From contig NZ_LASZ01000003.1 in the NCBI RefSeq assembly GCF_001014645.1, forward strand, positions 62,001 to 126,000: a stretch of 64,000 bases of DNA, given 5' to 3'. The notes below the pieces were generated by a model, which was not told the origin of the DNA, did no database searches, and saw only the letters and a list, made by a program, of their open reading frames with translations. Position 1 is the stretch's first letter; each line of letters opens with the position of its first letter. Below, in pieces: positions 41,611-54,000 of this stretch. The translations under genes and the position numbers were made by a program. Origin of the DNA: Luteimonas sp. FCS-9 (GTDB lineage Bacteria > Pseudomonadota > Gammaproteobacteria > Xanthomonadales > Xanthomonadaceae).

Positions 41611-43929
41611 ATGGCACAGACCCGCATTCGCCGGTACGACAGCCCCGCAGGCGGCTGGGGCTCGGTGCGTTCGCTGCTCCGACACGGCGTCGGGCCGGAC
41701 GTGCCCACGGTTGAGGGCGCGCGGCAGCTGGCCCGCCAGAACAAGGTCGACGGCTTTGCCTGCGTCAGCTGCTCCTGGGCCAAGCCCGCCGAGCCGCATG
41801 CGTTCGAGTTCTGCGAGAACGGCGCGAAGGCGACCATGTGGGAGCTCGACGAGGAACGCGCCGACGCCGCTTTTTTCGAGCGCCACACGCTGAGCGAATT
41901 GCGGCAGTGGGCCGATTGCGATCTCGAATCCCAGGGCCGGCTGGTCGAACCGATGCGCTACGACGCGGAGCGCGACCGCTACGTCCCGGTGTCGTGGGAG
42001 GAGGCCTTCGCGACGATCGGGCGCGAGCTCCGCGCGCTGGAGCGCGAGAGCGTGGTGTTCTACGCATCGGGGCGCGCCTCGCTCGAGACCTCGTACATGT
42101 ACGGCCTGCTGGCGCGGGTCTACGGCAACAACAACCTGCCCGACAGTTCCAACATGTGCCACGAGAGCACGTCGGTCGGCCTGCCGCGCAGCATCGGCGT
42201 GCCGGTGGGCACGGTGCTGCTGGAGGACTTCGCGCAGTGCGACTGCATCCTGTCGTTCGGCCAGAACGTCGGCGTCAACAGCCCGCGCATGCTGCACCCC
42301 CTGCAGGATGCGAGCCGCCGCGGCGCGCAGATCATCACGTTCAACCCGCTCTACGAGCGCGGATGGGAACGGTTCACCAATCCGCAGGAGCCGGTCGCGA
42401 TGGCGACCGGGCAGTCGACGCGGATCAGCAACGCCTATTTCCAGGTGCGCGCGGGCAGCGACCTGTCGGTGCTGCAGGGCATCGCCAAGGCGGTGCTCGC
42501 GCTCGACGACGCCGCACTCGCGCAGGGCCGCGAGCGCGTGCTGGACGTGGACTTCATCGCGCAGCACACGCAGGGCTTCGAGGCCTTCGCCGACTCGCTG
42601 CGGGCGAGCGCATGGGCGGACCTGGAACGCGAGTCCGGGCTGGCGCGCGCCGACATGGAGGCGGCCGCAGGCGTCTATGCGCGGGCCAAGGCCGCGATCC
42701 TGGTCTACGGCATGGGCCTGACCCAGCACCGGCACGGCGTCGACAACGTCCGCATGCTGTGCAACCTGGCGCTGATGCGCGGCAACATCGGCCGGCCCGG
42801 CGCCGGCATCTGCCCGGTCCGCGGGCACTCGAACGTGCAGGGCCAGCGGACCGTCGGCATCTCGGAGAAGCCCGAGCTGGTACCGCTGGACCGGCTGGAG
42901 GCGCAGTACGACTTCGTCGCGCCGAGGGCGAAGGGGCGCGACACGGTGTCGACCGTCGAGGGCATCCTCGACGGTTCGGTGCGCGCGTTCATCGGCCTCG
43001 GCGGCAATTTCGCGCGCGCCGCGCCCGAGACCGGGCCGCTGGAGGCGCGTTGGGGTGACATGGCGCTCACGGTGCAGGTCGCGACCAAGCTCAACCGCAG
43101 CCACCTGCTGTGCGGCCGCACGGCGCTGCTGTTGCCGTGCCTGGGGCGTTTGGAGGAGGACGTCCAGGCGACCGGCTCGCAGCGCGTGACGATCGAGGAC
43201 AGCACGACATGCATCCATGCTTCGCACGGCACCAGCCGTCCGGCCAGTCCACAGCTGCGCTCGGAACCGGCGATCGTCGCGGGCATCGCGCTGGCGACGG
43301 TCCCCGGCGACGCGGACGTGCCGTGGCAGGCCTGGGTGGACGACTACGCGAGGGTCCGCGACGCGATCGAGGCGACGTACCCCGAGCAGTTCCGCGACTT
43401 CAACGCCCGGCTGCACACGCCGGGCGGGTTCCCGCGTCCGGTCGCGGCGCGCGAGCGGCGCTGGGAGACCGAGAGCGGCAAGGCCGAGTTCCACGTGCCC
43501 GACGTGCTGTCGGCGACCGGCTTCGAGGACCGCCCGGGACGCTATCGGCTGCTGACGATCCGCAGCAACGACCAGTTCAACACCACCGTCTACGGCTACC
43601 GCGACCGTTTCCGCGGTATCGAGGGCACGCGCCGCGTCGTGCTGATGAACGCCGACGACATCCAGGCGCTCGGCATCGCGGCGGGCGAGGAGATCGCGCT
43701 GGCCACCGACGTCGACGACGGCGTGCGGCGCGAGGTGGGCGGGCTGCGCGTGGTGCCGTACCTGATCCCGGCCGGTTGCATCGCCGCCTACTATCCCGAG
43801 TGCAATCCGCTGATTCCCGTCGCTCACCACGCGATCGACAGTCATGTTCCGGCTGCGAAGTCCGTGCCGGTGCGCATCGTGCGCGGCGCCACCGACGCGC
43901 CGGTGCCCGCGGGCCCGGCGCCGGAGTGA
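41611..43929 (+). CDS. FdhF/YdeP family molybdopterin-dependent oxidoreductase
   Basis: The 772-residue protein is a large cytosolic molybdopterin oxidoreductase of the YdeP type. It has an N-terminal CVSCSW and CENG, SSNMCHESTSVGL around the likely molybdenum-ligating Cys, and GNIGRPGAGICPVRGHSNVQG. A C-terminal molydopterin-dinucleotide-binding domain carries RSNDQFNTTVYGYRDRF. YdeP is linked to acid resistance in E. coli, but its substrate is unknown. There is no Sec codon; the active-site residue is Cys. The ATG at 41611 is the first of the frame. No FdhD-like gene is adjacent. Confidence 0.9.
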   Translation: MAQTRIRRYDSPAGGWGSVRSLLRHGVGPDVPTVEGARQLARQNKVDGFACVSCSWAKPAEPHAFEFCENGAKATMWELDEERADAAFFERHTLSELRQWADCDLESQGRLVEPMRYDAERDRYVPVSWEEAFATIGRELRALERESVVFYASGRASLETSYMYGLLARVYGNNNLPDSSNMCHESTSVGLPRSIGVPVGTVLLEDFAQCDCILSFGQNVGVNSPRMLHPLQDASRRGAQIITFNPLYERGWERFTNPQEPVAMATGQSTRISNAYFQVRAGSDLSVLQGIAKAVLALDDAALAQGRERVLDVDFIAQHTQGFEAFADSLRASAWADLERESGLARADMEAAAGVYARAKAAILVYGMGLTQHRHGVDNVRMLCNLALMRGNIGRPGAGICPVRGHSNVQGQRTVGISEKPELVPLDRLEAQYDFVAPRAKGRDTVSTVEGILDGSVRAFIGLGGNFARAAPETGPLEARWGDMALTVQVATKLNRSHLLCGRTALLLPCLGRLEEDVQATGSQRVTIEDSTTCIHASHGTSRPASPQLRSEPAIVAGIALATVPGDADVPWQAWVDDYARVRDAIEATYPEQFRDFNARLHTPGGFPRPVAARERRWETESGKAEFHVPDVLSATGFEDRPGRYRLLTIRSNDQFNTTVYGYRDRFRGIEGTRRVVLMNADDIQALGIAAGEEIALATDVDDGVRREVGGLRVVPYLIPAGCIAAYYPECNPLIPVAHHAIDSHVPAAKSVPVRIVRGATDAPVPAGPAPE

Positions 43930-43937
43930 TCGCGCTG

Positions 43938-43974
43938 CCGGTGCCGTACGGCCGCGGAGGCCGTGCGGCACCGG
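43938..43974. terminator. Long hairpin between convergent genes
   Basis: CCGGTGCCGTACGGCC (43938-43953) pairs with GGCCGTGCGGCACCGG (43959-43974), 16 pairs with one G-T wobble and a five-base loop. It sits between the convergent stops of the molybdopterin oxidoreductase and the ATP-grasp gene and likely ends both transcripts. Confidence 0.65.
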
Positions 43975-43981
43975 GCAGGGG

Positions 43982-45052
43982 TCAGAGCATCGCAAGCTCG
44001 GCGTTGCCGAGCGTGCGGCCGTAGTGTCGTCGCAGGCGCAGCTTGCGCTCCAGGTCGTCGAGAATCGCCCCGCTGAAGTCCAGCCCGGTCAGTTCCTCGA
44101 CCATGTTGATGCCGCCGGGCGTGTCGACGTTCACCTCCATCAACTTGTCGCCGACGATGTCCAGACCGACGAAGTACATGCCGTCGCGGATCAGCTTGGG
44201 CGCGACAAGTTCGGCCAGCCGCAGCGCATCGGCATCGGGTACCGCCATCTCGTATTTGCCGCCCGCGCTGATGTTGCTGCGCGCGTCACCGCTGTCGTTG
44301 TACCGGCGGATGCAGGCGTAGGTCCCGTCGACCTCCAGCGGCCGGCCGTTGAGCATCAGCAGCCGCAGGTCGCCGTTCTTCGCGCCGGGCAGGTATTCCT
44401 GCGCGATTGCGTAGCCGTCGCGGGTGACCGCATCGATCATCTGGTTGAGGTTGCCGCCGCTGTCCTCGTCGACGACGAACACGCCCTGGCCGCCCGAGCC
44501 CTGCAGCGGCTTGATGACGCCGCGGCCGTCGTGGGCGGCGATGAAGGCCTTGATCTCGTCGGCGTCGCGGCTGATGCAGGTCACCGGGCGCACGTCCTCG
44601 GGGAAATGCTGGAAGTAGGTCTTGTTCGAGGCATCGGTCAGGTGCGTGGGGTCGTTGACGACGAGCACGTCGTGCAGCGCCACCAGCTGCGCGAACAGCA
44701 GCGCGCTGCCCGGCGCCCACGGCCGCTCGACCAGTTCCTCGGCCGGGTCACTGCGCAGCATCAGCACGTCCAGGTCCTGCACCGAGATCCGCTCGGTCTG
44801 ACGTTCGGGCCCCTGGATGTCGTCCAGAAGCGCGCGATCGTCCTCGTAGCGTTCCAGGCGCGGGATGCGCGCGCAGGCGCGGATCGTGCCGCCGGCGTCG
44901 TAGGTGAAGTCCCCCAGGCCGATCAGCGCGACGCGGTGGCCGCGGTGAACCGCCTGCCGGGCGAGGCGGATGGTCGTGTAGTTGTCCTGTTCGGTGGCGA
45001 CGTCGTTGACGACGAAGCCCAGGCGCATCGGGGAGTGGTCGGTCGTGCTCAT
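43982..45052 (-). CDS. GshB-like ATP-grasp ligase
   Basis: The 356-residue protein resembles prokaryotic glutathione synthetase: an N-terminal Rossmann-like half (MRLGFVVNDVATEQDNYTT), SDPAEELVERPW, the ATP-grasp Lys loop VIKPLQGSGGQGVF and the metal-binding FVGLDIVGDKLMEVNVDTPGG. Such enzymes join a carboxylate to an amine with ATP. Its operon partners are not glutathione genes, so a different peptide bond is more likely. Its ATG overlaps the stop of the upstream carboxypeptidase-like gene (45049-45052), and no gshA is nearby. The product is unknown. Confidence 0.85.
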   Translation of the reverse strand: MSTTDHSPMRLGFVVNDVATEQDNYTTIRLARQAVHRGHRVALIGLGDFTYDAGGTIRACARIPRLERYEDDRALLDDIQGPERQTERISVQDLDVLMLRSDPAEELVERPWAPGSALLFAQLVALHDVLVVNDPTHLTDASNKTYFQHFPEDVRPVTCISRDADEIKAFIAAHDGRGVIKPLQGSGGQGVFVVDEDSGGNLNQMIDAVTRDGYAIAQEYLPGAKNGDLRLLMLNGRPLEVDGTYACIRRYNDSGDARSNISAGGKYEMAVPDADALRLAELVAPKLIRDGMYFVGLDIVGDKLMEVNVDTPGGINMVEELTGLDFSGAILDDLERKLRLRRHYGRTLGNAELAML

Positions 45053-46269
45053 GCGGTGGCTTCCGGCGGGCGGTGGATCTGGTGGAGGTGTTCGACGGGC
45101 GTGCGTCGGCACGCGTCGAGGCGGGCGGGGAAGTCGTCCCCGGCGGTGTAGCGGGGCAGCAGTGCCGGCGGCACGACCCAGCCGTCGTCGACAAGCGACT
45201 CGAGCAGGTCGAGCTGCGACAGCGCGAACTTGCCCAGGAACAGCGCATCGAATTCGCCGCCGGCGGCGAGGTAGGCCAGCAGGTCGCGGACGCCGCGCAG
45301 ATACACCGCGTCTTTGGTCAGGCCGCCGCCGCGGCGGGCGCGCAGCGCGACGTCGAACGCATCGTCGGTCGGCAGGCCGTGTCCGGCGTGCAGGCGCTCG
45401 AAGATCGCCGGCAGGCCCGCGCCGTCGGCGGCCATCGCCGCCGCCACGACGCGGGCCGCGAGCACGCGCAGGCGCTCGCCGGGCAGGAAGCCGGCCAGGT
45501 ATTCGGCCAGCACGCCCAGGCCCTCCTGGGTGGGGTCGTACTGCGCCAGGCCGACCTGCAGCTGGCGCAGCGCCTGCTGCTGGCCGTTGTGGCGCGTGAC
45601 CACGTGCGTGCCGATCTCGTGCTGGATCAGCGGGTCCACGCGCGCGCGCGGCAGCCGGATGTTGCCGTCGATGTAGAAGGTGCCGTGGGAGACCATCAGC
45701 ATCGAACTGATGTCGGTGTCGACGACGACGTCGATGTGGAAGCCCGGCGCCTGCGCGCGGTACCAGTCGATCTCGGCCTCGACCGCGGCGCGGACCTCGT
45801 CGATGCCCGCGTCGGCCGCCAGCGGTTCGCTGACCGGCACGTCATCGAGGATGCGGCCGGCGACGTCGAGCAACTCGGGTTCGACGCCGCCGAACAGCGC
45901 GATGCTGGCGTCCACGAAGCCCGGCCGGTCGCGTTCGCGGACCAGATCGATCATCCGGCGCAGCTCGAGCTGCTTCTCGGCCAGCAGCGCCTGCAGCGCC
46001 GGCGGCTCGACCTGCGTCAGCGGAAGCGCGTCGAGCGTGCGGCGGGCCGCGTCGAGGTCGGTGTCCAGGTCGATGTAGCGTAGCTGTGGTTCTGACTTAC
46101 GGCCCGCGGCGTCGAATTCGCTCCACAACGCCTCGCCGTCGAGCGGCGAGAGGGCGAGCAGCCAGTCGAGCTGCGCGTCCAGGCGCGCCAGCGTCTCGTC
46201 GATGTGCGCCGCGACCGGGGGCAGGCTGCGCGCCTGCGGGCGCACGGGCGCCGAAGCGTCCGCACTCAC
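45049..46269 (-). CDS. DUF1704 (QEGLA motif) zinc metallopeptidase, MATCAP-like
   Basis: The 406-residue protein has the zinc motif HEIGTH at 217-222 (HExxxH) and DPTQEGLGVLAEY at ~245-257, whose Glu is the likely third ligand. This family is annotated as flavohemoglobin expression-modulating QEGLA protein. A human DUF1704 member, MATCAP, is a tyrosine carboxypeptidase acting on tubulin tails, so carboxypeptidase activity is likely here too. GTG at 46269 overlaps the upstream stop (GTGA), and the stop overlaps the next ATG, so all three genes are coupled. The apparent 661-residue frame upstream is a shadow of the amidohydrolase gene. Confidence 0.85.
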   Translation of the reverse strand: MSADASAPVRPQARSLPPVAAHIDETLARLDAQLDWLLALSPLDGEALWSEFDAAGRKSEPQLRYIDLDTDLDAARRTLDALPLTQVEPPALQALLAEKQLELRRMIDLVRERDRPGFVDASIALFGGVEPELLDVAGRILDDVPVSEPLAADAGIDEVRAAVEAEIDWYRAQAPGFHIDVVVDTDISSMLMVSHGTFYIDGNIRLPRARVDPLIQHEIGTHVVTRHNGQQQALRQLQVGLAQYDPTQEGLGVLAEYLAGFLPGERLRVLAARVVAAAMAADGAGLPAIFERLHAGHGLPTDDAFDVALRARRGGGLTKDAVYLRGVRDLLAYLAAGGEFDALFLGKFALSQLDLLESLVDDGWVVPPALLPRYTAGDDFPARLDACRRTPVEHLHQIHRPPEATA

Positions 46270-47132
46270 GCCAGGAACTCCGGCCGGACCGCCTCCACCG
46301 CGTGCTGCAGGCCGTCGCGCAGCGCATAGAGCGCCGGGATGTCGACCTGCCCGCTCCATTCGTCCATGAAGATCTTCTTGTACTCGGGCGAGATCGTGCA
46401 CACGCGATCGCCCCAGTGCGCGTAGACCCATTCGGGGAAATGCCCGCCGGTCGGGAAGCGGACGTTGCAGCGCACATCGGGCAGCACGCCGCGGACGGGA
46501 TGCCGGCGCAGCACGTTGGCAAAGCGCTTCGCGGTTCCGCCCCAGCGCGCGGCGTCGAGCGTGGTCACGCCGAGCTCGATGTCGGGATTGTCGTCCTGCC
46601 CGGCAGGCGCCGCCTCGGCACCGTCGCGACGATGGTTGTAGCTGTGGATGTCGATCAGCAGCGCGCAGCCCCAGCGCGCGACGGTGCGGTCGATCAGTTC
46701 GCCGATCATCGCGTAGAAGCGGTCGTACATCGCCAGCGACGCGTCGCGCTCGGCCTCGGTCAGCGGCGACGCCCAGACCTGCAGGCCCCAGGCGGCCTCG
46801 GGCGTGGCATAGATCGCCTGGTCGCGCGGCCGGTTGAGGTCGACCTCGAACCGCGAGGTCCGTACGCGCAGGCGGACGTCGCCGACCTGGCCGAGCAGAC
46901 TGGTGAGCGGGTCCTCCTCGCGCCAGCGCGTGTCTTCGTCGAGTGCCACGCGGTCGCGCAGCGACGACCGCAGCAGGTGGCCGTCGTGGATCGCAGTGGC
47001 GATCACCGGGCCGTCGGCGGCCACGAGGTCCCACGCATCCTCGCGCAGGCGCAGGGCAGGCGGGGTGGCGGGGGTGAGAAAGGTTTCGGGGTGGGGGCGG
47101 CGTGGATCGGGGTTGACTGGCATGTTGGCCAT
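46266..47132 (-). CDS. N-formylglutamate amidohydrolase family protein
   Basis: The 288-residue protein is a member of the FGase zinc amidohydrolase family, with IHDGH (N-terminal), RFEVDLNR, LIDIHSYNHRR and a C-terminal EYKKIFMDEW. Family members remove N-formyl groups or act as carboxylate hydrolases on small acylated amino acids. No histidine-degradation genes are near, which argues against a role in formylglutamate turnover. It leads the three-gene operon and overlaps the DUF1704 gene by four bases. The ATG at 47132 (or 47123) lacks a clear ribosome binding site. Confidence 0.83.
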   Translation of the reverse strand: MANMPVNPDPRRPHPETFLTPATPPALRLREDAWDLVAADGPVIATAIHDGHLLRSSLRDRVALDEDTRWREEDPLTSLLGQVGDVRLRVRTSRFEVDLNRPRDQAIYATPEAAWGLQVWASPLTEAERDASLAMYDRFYAMIGELIDRTVARWGCALLIDIHSYNHRRDGAEAAPAGQDDNPDIELGVTTLDAARWGGTAKRFANVLRRHPVRGVLPDVRCNVRFPTGGHFPEWVYAHWGDRVCTISPEYKKIFMDEWSGQVDIPALYALRDGLQHAVEAVRPEFLA

Positions 47133-47275
47133 GCTCGCAACGCCCCTATGATGCGGACGTGACCATGGCGGCCGCCGCGCTTGACGGTGCGTTAACCGGG
47201 CGCCATGACCGATGGGCGTTGTCGTGGCCCGTCCGGCTGGATAAGGTCGCCAGCCGTCCCGCCGTCTTCTCCCGG

Positions 47276-49432
<2,157 letters not shown>

Positions 49433-49451
49433 TCCGGGCGCGTGCCCCCCG

Positions 49452-50342
49452 ATGACGCGTCGGCCGCTGCCGCCGCGCGACGGCGTGCCGGCCAGCCGGC
49501 TGCAGTTGCCGCCCGGGCCGTGGGCCACGGTGCTGGACGCGTTGTGCGCGCGGTTTCCGCAGATTCCGCGCCAGACCTGGGAGGCGCGCTTCGCGCGCGG
49601 GCGCGTGCTGGCGGCCGACGATGCGGCGCCGCTGGCCGCCGAGGCGGCGTATCGCGTCGGCCTGGAGATCGCCTACTACCGCGAGGTCGAGGAGGAACCG
49701 CTCGCCACGGCCGGCGAACGGATCCTGCATGTCGACGCGCACCTGGTGGTCGCCGACAAGCCGCACGGACTGCCGGTCGTCCCGGCGGGCGGCTTCGTCC
49801 GGCAGACCCTGCTGACCCGGTTGATCGAGCGCCTCGACAATCCGCACCTCGTGCCGTTGCACCGCATCGACCGCGGCACCGCCGGGCTGGTGCTGTTCTC
49901 CGCGCAGCCCGCGACGCGTGCGGCCTACCAGGCCCTGTTCCGCGAGGGCCGCATCGCCAAGCGCTACGAGGCGCTCGCGCCGCCGCTGCCCGACCTTGCG
50001 TTTCCGCATGTCCGCCGCAGCCGGATCGAACGCGGCGAGCCGTTCTTCCGCATGCGCGAACGCGACGGGACGCCCAACAGCGAGACCCGGATCGATGTGC
50101 TCGAGCGCGGACCGGCCTGCTGGCGCTACGTGCTCGAGCCCGTGACTGGCCGGAAGCACCAACTGCGCGTGCATCTGGCCGCGCTCGGCGCCCCGATCCT
50201 GCACGATCCCTGGTATCCGGGCCTGCGCGACGTCGCGGACGACACCCCTGCGCTGCAATTGCTGGCCGCGTCACTGGCCTTCGACGATCCGCTCGACGGG
50301 CGGCCGCGCCGCTTCGAGTCGCAGTGGCGGCTGGCGCGGTAA
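49452..50342 (+). CDS. RluA family pseudouridine synthase
   Basis: The 296-residue protein has the RluA-type core: VVADKPHGLPVVP, then HRIDRGTAGLVLF with the catalytic Asp, and GRKHQLRVHLAALG near the C-terminus. It isomerises uridine in rRNA or tRNA in the cytosol. No S4 domain is evident, and the N-terminal ~85 residues are short of that fold. The exact target site cannot be assigned. It follows the S46 gene by 19 bases and may be co-transcribed. Confidence 0.9.
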   Translation: MTRRPLPPRDGVPASRLQLPPGPWATVLDALCARFPQIPRQTWEARFARGRVLAADDAAPLAAEAAYRVGLEIAYYREVEEEPLATAGERILHVDAHLVVADKPHGLPVVPAGGFVRQTLLTRLIERLDNPHLVPLHRIDRGTAGLVLFSAQPATRAAYQALFREGRIAKRYEALAPPLPDLAFPHVRRSRIERGEPFFRMRERDGTPNSETRIDVLERGPACWRYVLEPVTGRKHQLRVHLAALGAPILHDPWYPGLRDVADDTPALQLLAASLAFDDPLDGRPRRFESQWRLAR

Positions 50343-50386
50343 TGCACGTGCGGTCATCGGCCGCAGCGCTTCAGGCACGCGCCGGA

Positions 50387-51064
50387 TCACTCCGCTGTCG
50401 CTCGATCGACGATGGCCCGGACCGTGTCGGCGATACCGGCCGGCGTTTCCAGGAACACCTCATCGTCTTGGTCGTCGACCCGGCGTCCGTCGTCCTCGAT
50501 CACGAGATCGCCGCGCGACGTGCTCAAGGTCCTGACCGAAAAGCAGTATGGCGCGTCGTCCCTGCCGGTCGGGTACTTGATCAGGCTGACGAATTCCGCC
50601 ACACGCAACGGGCGTCGATCCAACGTCTCGCAGAAAGGATGGGACGCCATGATGTCCTCGACGACGACGGCATCGGCCAGTTCGGCCCCGATGGCGGATT
50701 TGCCGAGTGCGACCGCCTGCACCTGCCTGTCAGGCCCGTGCACCAGCCAACCGGTATTGTCGTGCGAGGTGCACACGCATTCGCAGGCCAGGAGACGGCT
50801 GTCCTCGCCCTGGTTCCAGTACAACGTGGGCGTGGCGCCCTCGCAGATGGTCCGGGCATCCTCGCCCTCGAGCGCCGCCTGGCAATGGCCGCCGGCATCA
50901 CAGGCGCGTGCCGCCGTAGGGGGAGGGCCTTCAGACAGCGCTGCCGCTGCTGTCCCTGCGACGTCAGGCGTTGCTGCGCCAACACGCTCGCTGCCCGAGC
51001 AGCCCAGCAGACACAGCGCCATGATCAAAAAGGCGCTCCTAGAGCTGGCAGATCGGCTGGTCAT
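50387..51064 (-). CDS. Lipoprotein, candidate T6SS immunity protein
   Basis: The 225-residue protein has an Arg/Ser n-region, a hydrophobic SAFLIMALCLLGC lipobox and seven further cysteines in the mature part (ACDAGGHC, TICEGATP, LACECVC and others). I do not recognise a family. It starts inside the end of the 1100-residue effector gene: ATG at 51064 has GGAGG (51071-51075) six bases upstream, and the stop of the effector gene lies at 51039. This 26-base overlap and the envelope location fit an immunity protein against a peptidoglycan hydrolase. The link is by position, not homology. Confidence 0.72.
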   Translation of the reverse strand: MTSRSASSRSAFLIMALCLLGCSGSERVGAATPDVAGTAAAALSEGPPPTAARACDAGGHCQAALEGEDARTICEGATPTLYWNQGEDSRLLACECVCTSHDNTGWLVHGPDRQVQAVALGKSAIGAELADAVVVEDIMASHPFCETLDRRPLRVAEFVSLIKYPTGRDDAPYCFSVRTLSTSRGDLVIEDDGRRVDDQDDEVFLETPAGIADTVRAIVDRATAE

Positions 51065-54000
51065 GGATGCCCTCCAGCAGTTGGAAGTTGACATTGGATC
51101 GGTTCGCGCTGTGCCCGCTCTCGGACGCCGCATACGCACTACGTTGAATGATTCCCATGCGGCGGCTCATCGCGTCGGCCCGCCAGCGACTGTTGGCTGT
51201 GCGGGCACGCTCCTGTACGACGATCTTGAGAAAATCGGTCTGTGTGGCAGGGCGCTCAGTGGCGTAGCGTTGCCTGATGCTGGCGAGAGACCCGCCCTTG
51301 TCGATCGTGCCTTGCTGTACGCATAGATCATACAGCGCGGCATAGGTCCCGACATGGATCTCCTGCATCAGATCCGGCGCGATTCCCCGCATCATTCCGA
51401 TCGCAGTCACGACATTCTCGTGATAGTCCAGGACAGCGTTCAGTTGGATCTCCTGGAATGCGGGCACATCGCCGATGTTGTGGAAGGCCTGCGACCAGGC
51501 AGCCCGATTCGTCCGCAGTACGCTGCGAGCCCAATCCAACTGCGCTTGCTGGCTCTGGTTGCGGATCGCGGTTTCCAGGGGCCTGTAATCCGCTGCGGCT
51601 GGGAAGGCGCCAGCGAATGCGCCGGGGTCGCGGTTGTACATCTGCAGCAACAGGGGGCCGAGCGTGTTCTGACCGAAGTTCCACTGGATCAACCCGAACG
51701 AGGTGCCCTGTCCGTCGAAGTCGTCCGCGAGTGCGTGATAGTCGAGATTGGCCCGGCCCTCATAGCCGCCGCTGACGCGCAGCGCGATCTCCTGCGCCGC
51801 CTTCAACGGGAAACAGGTGTTGGAGATTGTCTCGTAGAAGTTGTCGACCAGCGCGATCGGATGGATGCAATAGATGCGCGTCGACGATGGAAATCCCTCG
51901 AGGCTCGACGCGTCGTCCCACCACATGAGTTGCCCGATGCGGTTTTTCTCGGCGATCCAGTCATTCGCGTACTCGCCCGCCATCAGCGTGTCGAGCGCGT
52001 CCCACTTCGTCATGTCGCCGCCCCATTCGGTCTCGTAGTTCGCGATCAGGCGTGAGAGGGCCTGCGCCAGCCAAGGGCGACGCAGTGCGCTCCGCATCTC
52101 ATCGCGTGTCACGCCATCGCGCTGGTCGGCGTCCATAACCTGGCGCAAGCTTCGGAACAGCTCGCTCTGCTCCACGGTACTCGCAGTCTCCTGGAAGTGC
52201 TCCGCGGGTGTCGTCTCCCCGTTGACCTGAAGACTGTGTCGGAGGATGTCTCCATTGCTGCTTCGCTCCTGGACGATCTCGAAGCCGGGCCACGCCCAGC
52301 ACGAGCAGAGCTCCACATTGACGAGGCCCGTCTCCCGAACCCAGCCGGTCGCCGATTGTCCCCCTTCGAGGCCGACCTCGATTTCCCACCAGCGCTTGTC
52401 CGCCTCGTCGAAAAGCGGCTCGGGCAGGCTCGAGATTCGCATGATGCGAGGAAAGCCAGCGGTCGGACCATTGGCAGCGGACGGATCCAGCGGAAATGTC
52501 GACCATGCGTCCAGGGTCCGCCCCTGGAGCACGCGCGTTCCACCGGCATCTGACCGTCTAACCCAGAGGCGGGTTGTGGTAGGCGTCGCCACCTCGCGAT
52601 CCGGGTAGAGACGGCGTCGTGCGTCGTCGAGCGCGTTGAAATCTTCCAGCGATATCGTTCCCCCCTGCCGGTCAAGAATGCGAATCAGGTGCTGGTTGCC
52701 ACCATAGGTTCGCGTCAGGTCCCCGCTGTAGACGCCGAGGGTAGTCCGTGATGCAGTGTGCACTGTGGCGATCGCAGCCCCCACCCAGTCGCCGTCCTGT
52801 CTATCATCATCGAGTATCAACGCGTCCGACGCTGAGATTTGACGATCCGGCTGGGTCGGCAAAACGAGTTGTGCGCCACGTTTGACGTACAGTAACGTCT
52901 TCGCTGTGTCGGAAAGCTCGAGATCGCGCCGACGGCTCAACTCGATGAAGGCTTTGAGTTCCGACCCGGCGAACACCTCCAGATGCAGCAAAGGGCGTGG
53001 CGCACAGAACGGTCCGGCATCCCTGCGCCGCCGATATTGACCCAGTCGGCCCAGAATCTCGCCCGATGCAACGGGGACAGGTTCCGGAAGAATGTGAACG
53101 GTGTCGGTTGCCGCCGGCTCACTGACGCCAGATTTGTCCAGTTCCGGCGTGTAAATCCAGCCCAGCGGTGCATCCTGCGCGGCCGCATTCGCGGGATCCA
53201 GGGCAGGGCCGCCCTCCTCGTACGCATCGATCTTGCGCCACGCCGCGCTGCCTGCTTGGACGCGTAGTTTGACCCCGGGCGGAAGCCAGCCGGTGACAGG
53301 GGTCTTGCTGCTTCCGCCGCGACGGATCCTGATGCCCTTGCGTGCGTCCTGCGGATCGTAAGGATTACGATCCACCGCCTTTGTGCCTACGGAGAACCGG
53401 TCCTCGGGCGTCGTCCAATAGGGCGGGCGCGGTCCGTTCTTCGGATACTCGTCGACGCCCGCAAGATGCATGTAAAGGCTGAAAAAGGTGAGGCTCTCAT
53501 CCTCGTCGGTGCCTATGGCAGGTCTGGAATCTTCCGGCTCGGGATGTGCGGTCGACGTGTCTGTTGCCGCGGGCGCCGGGGGCAGTTTGAGCCGATGGCG
53601 GACCAGCGCGAACCCGCAAGAATACTCCGCCTCGCCGGTCGAGTACCTCGTCACGGGGTACGTCGAGTCCACCCGATAGGCCACGACCTCGCCAGCCATC
53701 AGGCTGCAGACGCCCGACTCCTGATCCAGCGTCGCGCCTGTGCTCCGGTCGAAGTGGACACCACCATGCCAGATTCCGTTCAAGCCAATCGGGAAGAAGC
53801 CGCTTTCCGATTCGGACAGCGCCCGCTGGTACAGCCCAGAGAGATCGTCCCCTTGTTCTGAGTCCTTCGCTGGAAACGGATACGACCAATCGCTTGGCGC
53901 CGTGCTGGGCGCATCTTCGGCCGGAAAGTCGAAAGTCGCCGGATCAACGTGCGTTCCATCGACAATCACTTCAAAGTGCAGGTGAGGACCGGTGCTTCCA

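Noticed and set aside
46270-47034. N-terminal extension of the DUF1704 gene to 661 residues
   Set aside because: It lies over the N-formylglutamate amidohydrolase gene in another frame; the GTGA overlap gives a normal-length protein.
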